A stretch of 64,000 bases of DNA from Alphaproteobacteria bacterium (GTDB taxonomy: Bacteria > Pseudomonadota > Alphaproteobacteria > Rhodobacterales > Rhodobacteraceae): the NCBI GenBank assembly GCA_030428355.1, contig JAUIBL010000007.1, positions 54,961-118,960 on the forward strand, in the 5' to 3' direction. Positions 38,685 to 50,300 of the stretch are shown piece after piece (the first letter of the stretch is position 1; each line of letters opens with the position of its first letter). The notes under the pieces are model-generated. The model was not told where the DNA came from. It saw only the letters and a program-made list of their open reading frames with translations, and searched no databases. Position numbers and translations under genes: made by a program.

Positions 38685-40496
38685 ATGGCACAGGCTCTGA
38701 ACGACACGATCAAACGGGTGACGGACCGTGTACGCGAACGGTCCGAGTCGTCGCGCGGTCGCTACATGGAGCGGATGCGACAGGCCGCCGCCGAAGGCCC
38801 CCGCCGCGCGCATCTGAGCTGTGGCAATCAGGCCCATGCCTATGCCGCGATGGGACAGGATCAGGCCAAGCTGGCCACCGAACGCAGCCCGAATATCGGC
38901 ATCGTCACTGCCTATAACGACATGCTGTCGGCGCACCAGCCGTTCGAGAAATACCCCGACATCATCCGCAACGCCGCCCGCGCCGCAGGTGGGACGGCAC
39001 AGGTCGCCGGTGGTGTGCCCGCCATGTGCGACGGCGTCACCCAGGGTCAGGTCGGGATGGAACTGTCGCTTTTCTCGCGCGACGTGATCGCACTGGCCGC
39101 CGGGGTGGCGCTCAGCCACAACACGTTCGATTCCGCGCTCTACTTAGGTGTCTGCGACAAGATCGTACCGGGTCTGGTCATTGCAGCCGGAACCTTCGGC
39201 TACCTGCCGGGCATCTTCATTCCCGCTGGCCCCATGCCCTCTGGTCTGCCGAACGATGAAAAGGCCAAAGTCCGCCAGAAATTCGCCGCTGGTGAAGTGG
39301 GCCGCGACGAGCTGATGAAGGCGGAAATGGCCTCCTATCACAGCCCCGGCACCTGCACCTTCTACGGCACCGCAAATTCCAACCAGATGCTGATGGAATT
39401 CATGGGCCTGCACCTGCCCGGCAGCAGCTTTGTCAATCCGGGCACCCCGCTGCGCGAAGCGCTGACAGTGGCGGGCACGGAACGCGCGCTCGAGATCACC
39501 CAGCTTGGCAACGACTACCGCCCGGTCTGCGACGTGCTCGATGAGAAAGCGTTTGTGAACGGCATCGTCGGCCTGATGGCCACAGGCGGCTCCACCAACC
39601 TCGTGCTGCACCTGCCCGCGATGGCACGGGCGGCGGGTGTGGAATTGCGGCTCGAAGATTTCGAGGACATCTCCTCGGTCACGCCGCTCATGGCCAAGGT
39701 CTATCCGAACGGTCTGGCCGACGTGAACCACTTCCACGCAGCGGGCGGTCTGGGCTTCATGATCGGCGAGTTGCTCAAGGCCGGGCTGCTGCACGAAGAC
39801 GTCAAGACGGTCGCGGGCGATGGCCTGCACCTTTACACCCAGGAACCGAAATTCGCAGACGGCCGCGTCGTCTATGGCCCCGGTGCGGGGGAAACCCAGA
39901 ACGACAAGATTCTCCGCCCCGCCAGCGATCCGTTCCAGCCCACGGGTGGTCTCAAGCAGCTTGAGGGCAATCTGGGCAAGGGCATGATGAAAACCTCCGC
40001 CGTCGCCCCAGAACGCCACGTGATCGAGGCCAAGGCCCGCGTGTTCCACGATCAGGAAGACGTCAAAACCGCCTTCAAGAAGGGCGAATTCACCGAGGAC
40101 ACGGTTGTGGTCGTGCGGTTTCAGGGCCCCAGCTCGAACGGGATGCCGGAACTGCACAGCCTGACCCCCACTCTGGCGGTGCTGCAGGATCGCGGCCTCA
40201 AGGTGGCGCTTGTCACCGACGGGCGCATGTCCGGCGCATCGGGCAAGGTGCCCTCGGCCATCCACGTCTCACCAGAGGCGGCCAAAGGCGGACCCTTGGC
40301 ACGGGTCCGCGATGGGGATCTGCTGCGCGTCGATGCGGTCAGCGGCAGGATCGACTGCTTGGCCGAGGACTTCGACCAGCGCGATCCCGTAACTGCGGAT
40401 CTGAGCGGCAATGGCCACGGCGTCGGACGCGAGCTGTTTGCGGCCTTCCGCGAAAACGTGGGATTGGCAGAATTCGGCGCAGGTGTCGTTGTTTAA
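38685..40496 (+). CDS. edd: Phosphogluconate dehydratase
   Basis: [47 protein letters not shown]. Confidence 0.97.
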   Translation: MAQALNDTIKRVTDRVRERSESSRGRYMERMRQAAAEGPRRAHLSCGNQAHAYAAMGQDQAKLATERSPNIGIVTAYNDMLSAHQPFEKYPDIIRNAARAAGGTAQVAGGVPAMCDGVTQGQVGMELSLFSRDVIALAAGVALSHNTFDSALYLGVCDKIVPGLVIAAGTFGYLPGIFIPAGPMPSGLPNDEKAKVRQKFAAGEVGRDELMKAEMASYHSPGTCTFYGTANSNQMLMEFMGLHLPGSSFVNPGTPLREALTVAGTERALEITQLGNDYRPVCDVLDEKAFVNGIVGLMATGGSTNLVLHLPAMARAAGVELRLEDFEDISSVTPLMAKVYPNGLADVNHFHAAGGLGFMIGELLKAGLLHEDVKTVAGDGLHLYTQEPKFADGRVVYGPGAGETQNDKILRPASDPFQPTGGLKQLEGNLGKGMMKTSAVAPERHVIEAKARVFHDQEDVKTAFKKGEFTEDTVVVVRFQGPSSNGMPELHSLTPTLAVLQDRGLKVALVTDGRMSGASGKVPSAIHVSPEAAKGGPLARVRDGDLLRVDAVSGRIDCLAEDFDQRDPVTADLSGNGHGVGRELFAAFRENVGLAEFGAGVVV

Positions 40497-40538
40497 CGCA
40501 TCACATCAAGATCGCACCATAACCTACAGGAATAAATC

Positions 40539-41183
40539 ATGATCACACCCCTTCAGGCCAGCGTCGAGAGCGAGAAACTCTGCCGTCTGGCACCGATCAT
40601 CCCGGTGCTGGTGGTGGACGATGCAAGCGTCGCCCGCCCCTTGGCAGAAGCGCTTGTCGCGGGCGGCTTGCCGGTGCTCGAAGTCACCCTGCGCACCGAC
40701 GCCGCGCTGGATGTCATCCGCGAGATGGCGCAGGTCGAAGGCGGCGTTGTCGGCGCGGGCACCCTGCTCACCCCCTCGGATGTGCAGAACGCCGTTGCCG
40801 CAGGGGCGCGGTTCGGCGTGTCACCCGGGGCCACCGACCGCTTGCTCGACGCCTGCGAGGCGGCGGACCTGCCGCTCCTGCCGGGGGCCGCAACCGCGTC
40901 CGAGGCGATGGCGCTGCTGGAGCGTGGCTACACTGTGCAGAAGTTCTTTCCCGCCGAGGCCAATGGCGGTGCGCCCGCACTCAAGGCCATCGGCGCACCG
41001 ATCCCGCAGGTGCGGTTCTGCCCGACAGGGGGCGTGTCGCTGAAGAATGCGCCGGACTATCTGGGCCTGTCCAACGTGCTCTGCGCGGGGGGAAGCTGGG
41101 TTGCGCCGAAAGATCTCGTCTCCAAAAGCGACTGGAACGCCATCGAAGAGCTTGCCCGCGAAGCCGCACAGCTCTCGCGGTAA
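40539..41183 (+). CDS. eda: 2-keto-3-deoxy-6-phosphogluconate aldolase
   Basis: IIPVLVVDDASVARPLAEALVAGGLPVLEVTLRT; VQKFFPAE; FCPTGGVSLKNAPDYL. Confidence 0.95.
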   Translation: MITPLQASVESEKLCRLAPIIPVLVVDDASVARPLAEALVAGGLPVLEVTLRTDAALDVIREMAQVEGGVVGAGTLLTPSDVQNAVAAGARFGVSPGATDRLLDACEAADLPLLPGAATASEAMALLERGYTVQKFFPAEANGGAPALKAIGAPIPQVRFCPTGGVSLKNAPDYLGLSNVLCAGGSWVAPKDLVSKSDWNAIEELAREAAQLSR

Positions 41184-41525
41184 GCGCCAAAGCACCTTCG
41201 AAGGCCCGTTTCAAGGCGTCTCGGAACGCCCGACCACCGCGCGATCCGTTGAGAGGTTGTTAACGAAACGCGCCGATACCTCCCGCCCATTGGATCCGAT
41301 ACCCGTTTCGTCTTTTGGCGGAACACCCCAGGCGACTACCCTCTCTCTGCGGACGCCCAGCGTTCAGACCTTGAGAGACGCGTTTCACAGGCCCTTCGGG
41401 GTACAGGTTCGGAGCCTCGTCAGAGGTTCTGCACGGGGGAGAGGATGTCCACCCAACTCAGGTGACGTCACCTCTTAAACAGTTCGGGATCGCGGCCCAC
41501 CGGGCCCCGAGACACACCAGACCGG

Positions 41526-42110
41526 TTACGCTTCCAGTTCGGCGTCCCAGTAGAGAAAATCCATCCAGCTGTCATGCAGGTGGTTGGGCGGAAACTTGCG
41601 TCCCATGTTCAAAAGCTCCTGCGCCCCCGGCTGGCGCGGCGGCTTGCGCAGGGCAAGCCCCGCCTGCCGCAGGCTTTTCGACCCTTTGCGCAGGTTGCAC
41701 GGCGCACAGGCGGCCACGACGTTTTCCCAGGACGTGATCCCGCCCGAAGCACGTGGCACCACGTGATCGAAGGTCAGTTCGCCCTTGGCGCCGCAATACT
41801 GGCAGCGGAATTCATCCCTCAAGAAAAGATTAAAGCGCGTGAAGGCCACGCGCTTTTGCGGTTTGACGTAATCCTTGAGCACCACCACGCTCGGTATTCG
41901 GAGCGTCATCGAGGGGCTTCGGACCACCTCGTCATATTCGGCGACGATGTCCACCCTGTCGAGAAACGCCGCCTTGACCGCATCCTGCCACGGCCAGAGC
42001 GACAGCGGATAATAGGACAAGGGCCTGTAATCCGCGTTCAGCACCAAGGCCGGATGGTGTTTCAACGCACCCGGTTCCCGCACAAAAGCCGTTCTGAAAG
42101 TACCATCCAT
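41526..42110 (-). CDS. HNH endonuclease
   Basis: CQYCGAKGELTFDHVVPRASGGITSWENVVAACAPCNLRKGSK. Confidence 0.92.
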   Translation of the reverse strand: MDGTFRTAFVREPGALKHHPALVLNADYRPLSYYPLSLWPWQDAVKAAFLDRVDIVAEYDEVVRSPSMTLRIPSVVVLKDYVKPQKRVAFTRFNLFLRDEFRCQYCGAKGELTFDHVVPRASGGITSWENVVAACAPCNLRKGSKSLRQAGLALRKPPRQPGAQELLNMGRKFPPNHLHDSWMDFLYWDAELEA

Positions 42111-42279
42111 GGGGGGACTCGTCTCCTGCCCTGTCTGCCTGTACCAGCCTCAGGACGGGAGCCCCCGCCCCGGTCTATGATGAACACTATATATCGCGGA
42201 AAGCATCCGACAAGCCCCGCAATATGCTGTGTGTGTCGCAGGGCTACCGCAGGAAAATCACAGCTGCGTGACAGCAGGA

Positions 42280-43725
42280 TCAATCCGGGATCGAAAAGAC
42301 CTGTCCGGGATAGATCAGATCGGGATCGCGGATGCGGTCCCGGTTTGCCTCGAAGACCTTTACATAGGCCGGGCCTTCACCGTAGCGGTCCCGTGCAATG
42401 GCCCAGAGCGTGTTGCCGGGCTGCACCGTCACGACCTTGATCACCGACGGGCCTTCTGTCCGCTCTGCAGCCTCGGCCAGAGCGACGGGGTCTTCACGGC
42501 GGAACGGGCTTTCGACGCGCGAGGTCACGTCGCCGGACGCATCCACCGCATCCACCCGCAATGTGTAGGTGCCGGTGTCTACATCCGGCAATTCCGCCCG
42601 CCACTGGCCGTCGCTGTCGATCTCGGTGGTCAGAATCGGTCGGTTGTCCAGATAGACCCGCACGAAGTCATCCGCCGCACCGCGCCCGGTCAGCGCAACC
42701 GCGCCAGCGTCTTCATAGGTGATGGCATCCAGCGCGATCTGGTCCAGCGCCTCGGGGGCGCTTCCGCCGGGCTGCAGGATGTCGATCCCCTCTTGCGTGG
42801 ACAGGATCACCGCCGGGGCACTGGGGGCCTCTGCAACAACGGTCTCGGGCGCGGCCTGCGGCTCGGCAGGCTCCGGCACTGCGCTGCCCTCCGCAACAGA
42901 TGTCTCCACCGGTGCCGCGTCCTCGGCAACAGGTGTTTCCACCGGCTCCGGGGTCTCGTCCGCATTTGTGTCCTCGGAAACGTCCGGCCCCGCCGCCAAC
43001 TCGACGGTCTCGGTTGTGGTCGGCGCGACCGGGTCTGCTGCCGCAACCGCTTCCTCGGTGCTGTCCGATGGCGAAGACGCCTCTGGCACAGGGGGCGCGG
43101 CGGGCACCTCTGCAACGCGGACCTTCGGGGCAAGGATGACCTGATCGTCACTGTCAACCACCCCCTGATCGCCTTCACTGCGCAGGCTCACGACACGCGG
43201 CGCATCGCTTTCGGGCAGATCGAGAAAGGCCACGAACTTGCCCGCGCCGTCCACCACGGCGCGGCCAGCCTCGGCCCCGTCCACAAGGATCACCACGTCC
43301 GACGCCCCCGGCGCGCGGCCGGCAACAAGCGTCTGGCCGTCCGGTGCAACGCGGACAATGTCGAATGCCGGGGCCACCGGCACCGGGGCCTCCTGTGGCT
43401 CGGTCAATGCTTCGGGCGCCTCGGCGACGGCCTCATCGGCGCTGTCGGCACTGTCCGGTTCGGTCACAGGCTCCGCCTCGGGGGCCGCCTCGACCACCTC
43501 GGGCGCGGCGGGCGCAGGGACCGCCGGTGCCACCGCCTCGGACGCAGTGCTATCCTCGACCAGAGGCGTCGCGGCGTCGGGCACCCCCACATCCGCCGAC
43601 ATCTCGGGCCGGTCCGACGGGAACAGGGACCCGCTTGCATAAAGCGCCAGCACGACAGCGCCTGCCGCAACCACGCCGCCCAGAACCAGACCGGACGATC
43701 CCTTTGCAAAAGCGAATTTGCTCAT
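42280..43725 (-). CDS. LysM domain protein with Ala/Glu/Val/Pro-rich linker and Ig-like repeats
   Basis: N-terminal TM; C-terminal [48 protein letters not shown] LysM. Confidence 0.85.
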   Translation of the reverse strand: MSKFAFAKGSSGLVLGGVVAAGAVVLALYASGSLFPSDRPEMSADVGVPDAATPLVEDSTASEAVAPAVPAPAAPEVVEAAPEAEPVTEPDSADSADEAVAEAPEALTEPQEAPVPVAPAFDIVRVAPDGQTLVAGRAPGASDVVILVDGAEAGRAVVDGAGKFVAFLDLPESDAPRVVSLRSEGDQGVVDSDDQVILAPKVRVAEVPAAPPVPEASSPSDSTEEAVAAADPVAPTTTETVELAAGPDVSEDTNADETPEPVETPVAEDAAPVETSVAEGSAVPEPAEPQAAPETVVAEAPSAPAVILSTQEGIDILQPGGSAPEALDQIALDAITYEDAGAVALTGRGAADDFVRVYLDNRPILTTEIDSDGQWRAELPDVDTGTYTLRVDAVDASGDVTSRVESPFRREDPVALAEAAERTEGPSVIKVVTVQPGNTLWAIARDRYGEGPAYVKVFEANRDRIRDPDLIYPGQVFSIPD

Positions 43726-43839
43726 TTCACCCCAAGTGTGCAGCACCGGGACGGCCCAAAGCCATTCCCGCAGTTGAGCGTCTCTATCAACACAGGTATC
43801 ACGAGGCAACTTTTCGCCTAGTGTCAAGGACGTGCCCCC

Positions 43840-44391
43840 ATGATCAAGAAGTCCATCTGTGTCTATTGCGGCTCACGTCCGGGCCGAAACCCGGCCTTTG
43901 TCGAAGCTGCAGATGCCCTGGGCCGCGCCATCGCCGGTGAAGGCTGGCGGCTGGTCTATGGTGCGGGCGATGTCGGGCTGATGGGTACGGTCGCGCGCGC
44001 GGCACAGGATGCGGGCGGCGATACGTTCGGGGTAATCCCGACGCATCTCATGGATCTCGAGGTGGGCAAGACAGACCTCACCCGCTTCATCATCACCGAA
44101 ACGATGCACGAGCGCAAAAAGGTGATGGTGATGAACGCCGATGCCATCGTCGTTCTGCCGGGTGGCGCCGGGTCGCTGGACGAGTTTTTCGAGGTGCTCA
44201 CCTGGCGGCAACTGGGCCTGCATGGCAAGCCGATCATCCTGCTGAGCGTGGACGACTATTGGGCACCCTTATCGGCACTTCTCGACCACGTGGTCGATCA
44301 GGGTTTTGCCGATGCGTCGCTGCTCGGGTTCGTGGAGACCACGACTTCGGCTTCTGACACCATCACCGCCCTGCGCCGCGCTCTGTCCTGA
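43840..44391 (+). CDS. LOG family protein (TIGR00730-type)
   Basis: [65 protein letters not shown]. Confidence 0.92.
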   Translation: MIKKSICVYCGSRPGRNPAFVEAADALGRAIAGEGWRLVYGAGDVGLMGTVARAAQDAGGDTFGVIPTHLMDLEVGKTDLTRFIITETMHERKKVMVMNADAIVVLPGGAGSLDEFFEVLTWRQLGLHGKPIILLSVDDYWAPLSALLDHVVDQGFADASLLGFVETTTSASDTITALRRALS

Positions 44392-45248
44392 GTGTAGGCG
44401 CTGCTGGAATAGACGGCGAGCGCCGTCCAGATTAGAGCAAAGGCGATCAGGTGGACCGCGCCGAACGGTTCGCTGAAGATCAGCACGGCGACAAGGAACT
44501 GCAGCGTCGGGTTGATGTATTGCACGATCCCCACCGTCGACATGGTCAGCCGCCGCGCGCCATAGGAGAACAAGATCAGCGGCAGTGCCGTGACAGGTCC
44601 CGATGCCACCAGCATCAGCGATTGCGTCAGATCCTGCCCGAACGCTCCACCCTGCCCCGTATGCAGGTAGACCAGCCATCCCAGCCCGATCGGACAGAGA
44701 AGCAGCACTTCAGCCGAGACCGAAATGACCGGTCCCAGATCAAGCCGTTTCTTGATCAGCCCGTAAAGGCCAAACGTGCTGGCCAGCACCAGCGAGATCC
44801 ACGGAACGATGTGCAGCCCGATGGTCAGCGACATCACACCCGTTGCGGCCAGCGTGATCGCGACCCATTGCACGCGGCTCAGCCGTTCGCCCAGCACAAC
44901 CCGGCCGATCAGCACAGCGACAAGCGGGAAGATATAGTACCCCATCGACGCTTCGGTTGCGCGTCCGGCATGGATCGACCAGATGAACAGGAACCAGTTG
45001 ACGGAAATGCAGAGCGCAGCGGCAGCGATCACCTTCACCGAGGCTGGGGTGCGCACAGCGCCCCAAAGAACGTGCAACCGGCCCTGAAGACCGATCACGA
45101 TGCCGAAGAACACCAGCGACCAGACCGTCCGATGCGCCAGCACCTCGTGCGAGGGCACGCCGCTCAACGCCTTGTAAAGCAAGCCGGACAGCCCCCAGAT
45201 GCAGCAGGCGGCGACCAGTGCGAGAACGCCTTTTTGGGTGTCTGTCAT
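44298..45248 (-). CDS. rarD: EamA family transporter RarD
   Basis: KGVLALVAACCIWGLSGLLYKALSGVPSHEVLAHRTVWSLVF; overlaps LOG gene 3' end by 94 bp. Confidence 0.9.
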   Translation of the reverse strand: MTDTQKGVLALVAACCIWGLSGLLYKALSGVPSHEVLAHRTVWSLVFFGIVIGLQGRLHVLWGAVRTPASVKVIAAAALCISVNWFLFIWSIHAGRATEASMGYYIFPLVAVLIGRVVLGERLSRVQWVAITLAATGVMSLTIGLHIVPWISLVLASTFGLYGLIKKRLDLGPVISVSAEVLLLCPIGLGWLVYLHTGQGGAFGQDLTQSLMLVASGPVTALPLILFSYGARRLTMSTVGIVQYINPTLQFLVAVLIFSEPFGAVHLIAFALIWTALAVYSSSAYTQDRARRRAVMVSEAEVVVSTNPSSDASAKP

Positions 45249-45324
45249 GATGTGCCTCCACCGCCAGCGGTATCGGGCGATGCGGGGAAGCACAAGAGCA
45301 CGCGGCCCGCTTTGCAGCAGCGGA

Positions 45325-45972
45325 TCAGAGCGCGCCTTTCTCCCGCATGTAGTGCAGCATCTCGGGTCGGTAGGCGCTCATCTCATCGGCGACGGCTTTA
45401 TGCGCCAGCATCTGCGCGCGATAGGTCTTGACCGCCTTGGGCCAGTCCAGCGCGGGGATGACTGGGCCTTCGAACAGCGCAATCCATTCCAGCGTGACGA
45501 TGGTGCCGCAATCCCCCATCCACAGACGGTCGCGGGGCAGCGGCGAGCGGTCCAACATCACCCCCAAGGCCACAAGGCGCTTGGTGATCATCGCATTGGC
45601 CTCGGTGATCGCCTGTGCATCGCGTGTCGCGGGCGAGACATGGGGAAAGGTCAGGCGCAGGGCGGGTTCAAGCCGCGTGTCCGAAAAACGCGACCGTTCC
45701 CGCGACAGGGCCCGCCCCACCAGCGTGTCGGGCAGCATGGGCCGATCCGGGTATGTCTCTTCAAGGTATTCCGCAATCGCCTCGCTGTCGGTCAGAACCA
45801 GATCGCCATCGACCAATGCCGGGATGTTGCCCGACGGCACAATCGATAGATACTCCGCCGATCCACCGCCGCCGGGCGGGGGTGCTTCGTCGAACGGGAT
45901 CTGCTTATGGCGCAGCAGGATGCGCAGCTTGGCGCAATAAAGCGAATGATCAGAGGTGTAGATGCGCAGCAT
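45325..45972 (-). CDS. Glutathione S-transferase family protein
   Basis: YCAKLRILLRHKQIPFDEAPP...GNIPALVDGDLVLTDSEAIAEYLEETYPD. Confidence 0.88.
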   Translation of the reverse strand: MLRIYTSDHSLYCAKLRILLRHKQIPFDEAPPPGGGGSAEYLSIVPSGNIPALVDGDLVLTDSEAIAEYLEETYPDRPMLPDTLVGRALSRERSRFSDTRLEPALRLTFPHVSPATRDAQAITEANAMITKRLVALGVMLDRSPLPRDRLWMGDCGTIVTLEWIALFEGPVIPALDWPKAVKTYRAQMLAHKAVADEMSAYRPEMLHYMREKGAL

Positions 45973-45992
45973 GGCTCACGGTGTCCGGCATG

Positions 45993-46023
45993 AAAAAAGC
46001 CCTGTCGCAGTGACAGGGCTTTT
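45993..46023. terminator. Terminator AAAAAAGCCCTGTC-GCAGT-GACAGGGCTTTT
   Basis: 8-bp perfect stem with flanking A/T runs, 3' of sodB (minus). Confidence 0.88.
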
Positions 46024-46043
46024 CGATCTCGGTGTCAAACCGA

Positions 46044-46652
46044 TCAGGCGTTCGACAGACGCTCGGCCACGTTTTCCCAGTTCACGAGGTTGTCGAGGAA
46101 ATTGGCCAGATACGCCGGACGCTTGTTGCGGAAGTCGATATAGTAGGAATGTTCCCACACGTCGCAGCCCAGAAGAGCTGTCTGATCAAAGCAAAGCGGG
46201 TTCACACCGTTCTCGGTCTTGGTGATCTTGAGCGAACCATCGGTGTCGACGACCAGCCATGCCCAGCCAGAGCCGAACTGGCCTGCACCGGCAGCAGAAA
46301 AGTCTTCCTTGAACTTTTCGACCGACCCGAACGCATCAGCGATACGGCTTTCAAGCTCGCCCGGCATCTTGTTGTCGCCCGGCCCCATCATTTCCCAGAA
46401 CTGGTTGTGGTTCCACAACTGGCTGATGTTGTTGAAGATGCCGTTCTGCGCAATGGCCGTGGCATTGTAGGTGCCCTTGATGATCTCTTCCATCGACTTG
46501 CCGTCCCATTCGGTGCCGGCAATCAGCTTGTTGCCGTTGTCGACATAGGCCTTGTGGTGTAGGTCGTGGTGGTATTCGAGTGTCTCTTTGGACATGCCTT
46601 TGCTGGCCAGCGCGTCATGGGCGTAGGGCAGATCAGGAAGTTCGAAAGCCAT
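46044..46652 (-). CDS. sodB: Superoxide dismutase (Fe/Mn)
   Basis: MAFELPDLPYAHDAL...EYHHDLHHKAYVDNGNKL; DVWEHSYYIDFRNKRPAYL. Confidence 0.95.
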   Translation of the reverse strand: MAFELPDLPYAHDALASKGMSKETLEYHHDLHHKAYVDNGNKLIAGTEWDGKSMEEIIKGTYNATAIAQNGIFNNISQLWNHNQFWEMMGPGDNKMPGELESRIADAFGSVEKFKEDFSAAGAGQFGSGWAWLVVDTDGSLKITKTENGVNPLCFDQTALLGCDVWEHSYYIDFRNKRPAYLANFLDNLVNWENVAERLSNA

Positions 46653-46773
46653 GGTGGTGTCCCCTCGTTGGTGCGTCAAATTACACAGGCATAGGTGATG
46701 CGGTGGCTGCCCGAGGTCAACCCCGGGCGCGTGCCATTCCGGGATAAATCCCGCCTGTCAGTCGAAGAACGCG

Positions 46774-47343
46774 TCAGCCGGCGAAATGGTTCACCGCAGC
46801 CGCGTCATCCGCCGACGTGCTCAGGATGCCGAACATATATGCAGCCACCGACCGGAAGCAGACCACCCGTGCCGTGCTGGCGTCGTCCATCCAGAAGGCG
46901 GCGGCAACCTGTGCCATGCGGGTCCGGCGCACCATACCCGGCGTGAACGCATCCGGTGACATGTCGACCGGGGCGAGTTTCGCGATCACCTCGCGCAGCA
47001 TCCTGCCCTTGAGCTGGAACACCGCACGGGCGTCCGAGACGTTGACCACCAGCGCATGCGCATCGGCCAGCTTGGCGGCCAGGTCATCGGCCTTGGTCTG
47101 CGCTTCGTCGTAGGGGCAAAGCAGCAAAGCCTCGTCCGGAGACATCCAGAGCGCGCCAGTGCTGCCCGCAAACGCGGTCTCGCGGGTGCCCGGCAGGGTC
47201 ACGCCGAACACGTCCTTGACCGCTGCGACGATGGCCTTGTCCGTCAGGTCGCCCCGCAGGGTGATCATGCCGTGGGCCAGTTCCTCGATCTTCACGAGAC
47301 CGTCGAAGGTTGCGCCACCCAGCGCCAGTGCCACATCAGACAT
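46774..47343 (-). CDS. soxG: Sarcosine oxidase gamma subunit
   Basis: Position after soxA; SoxG-like GcvT-fold sequence. Confidence 0.88.
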   Translation of the reverse strand: MSDVALALGGATFDGLVKIEELAHGMITLRGDLTDKAIVAAVKDVFGVTLPGTRETAFAGSTGALWMSPDEALLLCPYDEAQTKADDLAAKLADAHALVVNVSDARAVFQLKGRMLREVIAKLAPVDMSPDAFTPGMVRRTRMAQVAAAFWMDDASTARVVCFRSVAAYMFGILSTSADDAAAVNHFAG

Positions 47344-50300
47344 TCTGCTTCTCCCCCTCGGGATCAAAGAACACGGGGCTCACGATCCGGGCTTTCTTGG
47401 CCGGGTTGTCCCCGTTGGTAAAGCTGATCACCTCGCCCATGCGGTCGGGGCCGTTCAGCACCAGACCCATGGCGATGCCCTTGTTCAGTGTCGGGCTGTG
47501 ATAGGTCGAGGTCACACGGCCTTGCGTGTTGGTCTGACCGTTTTCGTTGGTGCCCTCGGCGATGGCATAGGCGCCGTCCTTGAGCACCGACCCGTCGAGC
47601 GTTTCCAGACCCACCAGCTTCCAGCGCTTGGGATCGGTCATGTGCGACCGCGCCTGTGCGCGCTTGCCGATGTAGTCTTCCTTCTTCTTCGAGATCGCCC
47701 AGTCGAGGCCCAGATCCTGCGGGATCACCGTGCCGTCGGTCTCATCCCCGATCATGATGAAGCCCTTTTCGGCCCGCATGATGTGCAGCGCCTCGGTGCC
47801 GTAAGGCGTGATGTCCCACTCCTTGCCGGCCTCGATCAGAGCGTCCCAGAAGGCGCGGCCCAGATTGGCGGGCACGGCGATCTCGTAGCTGAGTTCACCC
47901 GAGAACGAGATGCGATAGGCCCGCACCGGAAACCCGCCAATGGTGCCGTCCTTCCATTCCATGAAGGCCAGCGCCTCTTTGGACACGTCCATGCCGCCCA
48001 GCTTTTCCAAGAGCTTACGGGCATTGGGGCCAACCACAGCGACCTGCGCGAACTGCTCGGTCGCGTTGACGGTCCAGACCTTCCAGTCCCACCATTCGGT
48101 TTGCAGCCACTCTTCCATATGGGCATGGATGCGGTCCGCGCCGCCGGTGGTGGTGTGGCAGAGGAACGTGTCCTCGTCGATCCGCGCGACCACGCCGTCA
48201 TCGGTCAGGAAGCCGTTTTCGGTACACATCAGACCATAGCGGCATTTGCCCGGTTTCAACGTGCTCATCATGTTGGTGTAGAGCATGTCGAGGAAGCGGC
48301 CCGCGTCCGGCCCCTTGACGATGATCTTGCCGAGTGTCGAAGCGTCCAGCAGGCCAAGGCTGTTGCGCGTGGCGAGAACCTCTCGCTTGACCGCGTCATG
48401 CACGCTTTCGCCGGATTTCGGGAAGGCATAGGGACGCCGCCAATGGCCGACCGGTTCCCAATGCGCGCCGTTGGCTTCGTGCCAGGCGTGCATCGGCGTC
48501 TTGCGGATCGGCTGGAAAATTTCGCCACGGGCCTCACCCGCAATCGCACCCATCGAGACGGGGGTATAAGGCGGGCGGAAGGTGGTGGTGCCGACGCACG
48601 GAATTTCTTCATCCAGTGCATGAGCAAGAGTCGCAAGACCGTTGATGTTGCTGAGTTTCCCTTGATCCGTCGCCATACCGAGCGTGGTGTAGCGCTTGGT
48701 ATGTTCGACGCTCTCGAACCCTTCTTGCGCGGCCAGTTGCACGTCAGAGACTTTCACGTCGTTCTGGTAGTCGAGCCACGCCTTCATGCGCAGCTTCTTC
48801 TGCGCGCCTTGCGGCATCATCCAGACCGGGACAAGCGGCGCTTCGTCGGGTGCATCGCCGCTTGGCGCGGCGCTGTCGCCCTCTTCAGCACCGACACGCC
48901 CTGCGGCGGTTTTTCCAGCGTTAGCAGCGTTCTGCAGCACGTCCTTCAGATGGAACGCACCGTCGGCAGCACCGGAGGCGATGACAAACGGGTTGCCGTC
49001 ATGGCTGGTGGGCGCGCGGTCGTGATCGGGGCGGAAGGCGGCCTGATCCGCATCCCATGTCAGCTTGCCGCCGCAATGGGACCAGAGATGCACCACCGGC
49101 GACCAACCGCCGGACATTGCAACGGCATCGCAGAAGATTTCCTCCAGCACTTCGCCTTCGCCTGCCTGCACGCCACGACATACCGAATGCACCCGTTTCG
49201 CGCCTTTGACCTTGACCGCCGCCGCGCCGGTTTCGACCCGGATGCCAAGCGCCTTGGCCTCGTCCATCAGCGCACCACCGCCCTGCGGGCGGGCGTCGAG
49301 GATCGCGGGCACCTTGAGACCCGCCTGCACCAGCGCAATCGCGGTGCGGTAGGCGTCGTCATTGTTGGTGACCACCACGGTGCGGTCACCCGGGCTGACG
49401 CCGTAGTTCACGAGGTAATCGCGCACAGCGGAGGCCAGCATCACGCCGGGAATGTCGTTGCCTGCAAACGAAAGCGGGCGTTCGATGGCCCCGGTTGCGG
49501 TGATGATCTGGGCCGCACGGATGCGCCACAGGCGGTGGCGCGGGCCAGCTACTTCGGGCGCGTGGTCGGTCAGGCGTTCGTAGCCCAGCACATAGCCGTG
49601 ATCGTAAACCCCTGCCCCCATGGTGCGGGTGCGGATCTGGGCGTTGGGCAGCGCCTCAAGCTCGGCACGGGCTTTCTCGACCCAAGCCTCGGGCGACATC
49701 CCGTCGATGGTGCCGCCGTCAACCGGCGCGCGGCCACCCAGATGCGCGGTCTGTTCCAGCAGCAGCACCTTGGCCCCGGCGCGGGCAGCGGTCAGCGCGG
49801 ATTGCAGACCGGCCACCCCGCCGCCGATCACCAGAACGTCGGTGAAGGCGTAGAAATGCTCGTACCGGTCTTCGTCGCGCGACTCCGCATCCGGGGCTTT
49901 GCCCAGACCGGCGGAGTGACGGATGAAGGGTTCGTAGACGTATTTCCAGAACGGACGCGGGTGGATGAACATCTTGTAATAGAAACCCGCGCTCAGGAAG
50001 CGGGCCAGCACGTTGTTCACGATGCCGATGTCGTACTCCAGCGACGGCCAGTGGTTCTGGCTGGTGGCGGTCAGCCCGTGGAAAATCTCGGTCGTGGTGG
50101 CGCGCTGGTTCGGTTCGAACCGGTTGCCCTCTCCCAGATTGACGAGCGCGTTGGGTTCCTCGGATCCTGAGGCCACAACGCCGCGCGGGCGGTGGTATTT
50201 GAAGCTGCGCCCCATCAGCATCTGGTCATTGGCCAGAAGCGCCGAGGCAAGCGTGTCGCCCTGGTAGCCCTTCATCAGGGCTCCGTTGAACTTGAAGGAC

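Noticed and set aside
41184-41525. Firm call as 6S, SRP or RNase P RNA
   Set aside because: Only one 6S-like segment on the minus strand, with no complementary closing arm; SRP and RNase P core motifs not seen. Kept only as a finding.
42229-43821. 530-aa plus-strand ORF opposite the LysM gene
   Set aside because: Antisense to the Ala/Glu/Val/Pro-rich linker of the LysM protein; repetitive translation mirrors the linker.
47159-50170. 1003-aa plus-strand ORF
   Set aside because: Antisense to soxA, composition typical of codon-bias shadow ORFs.
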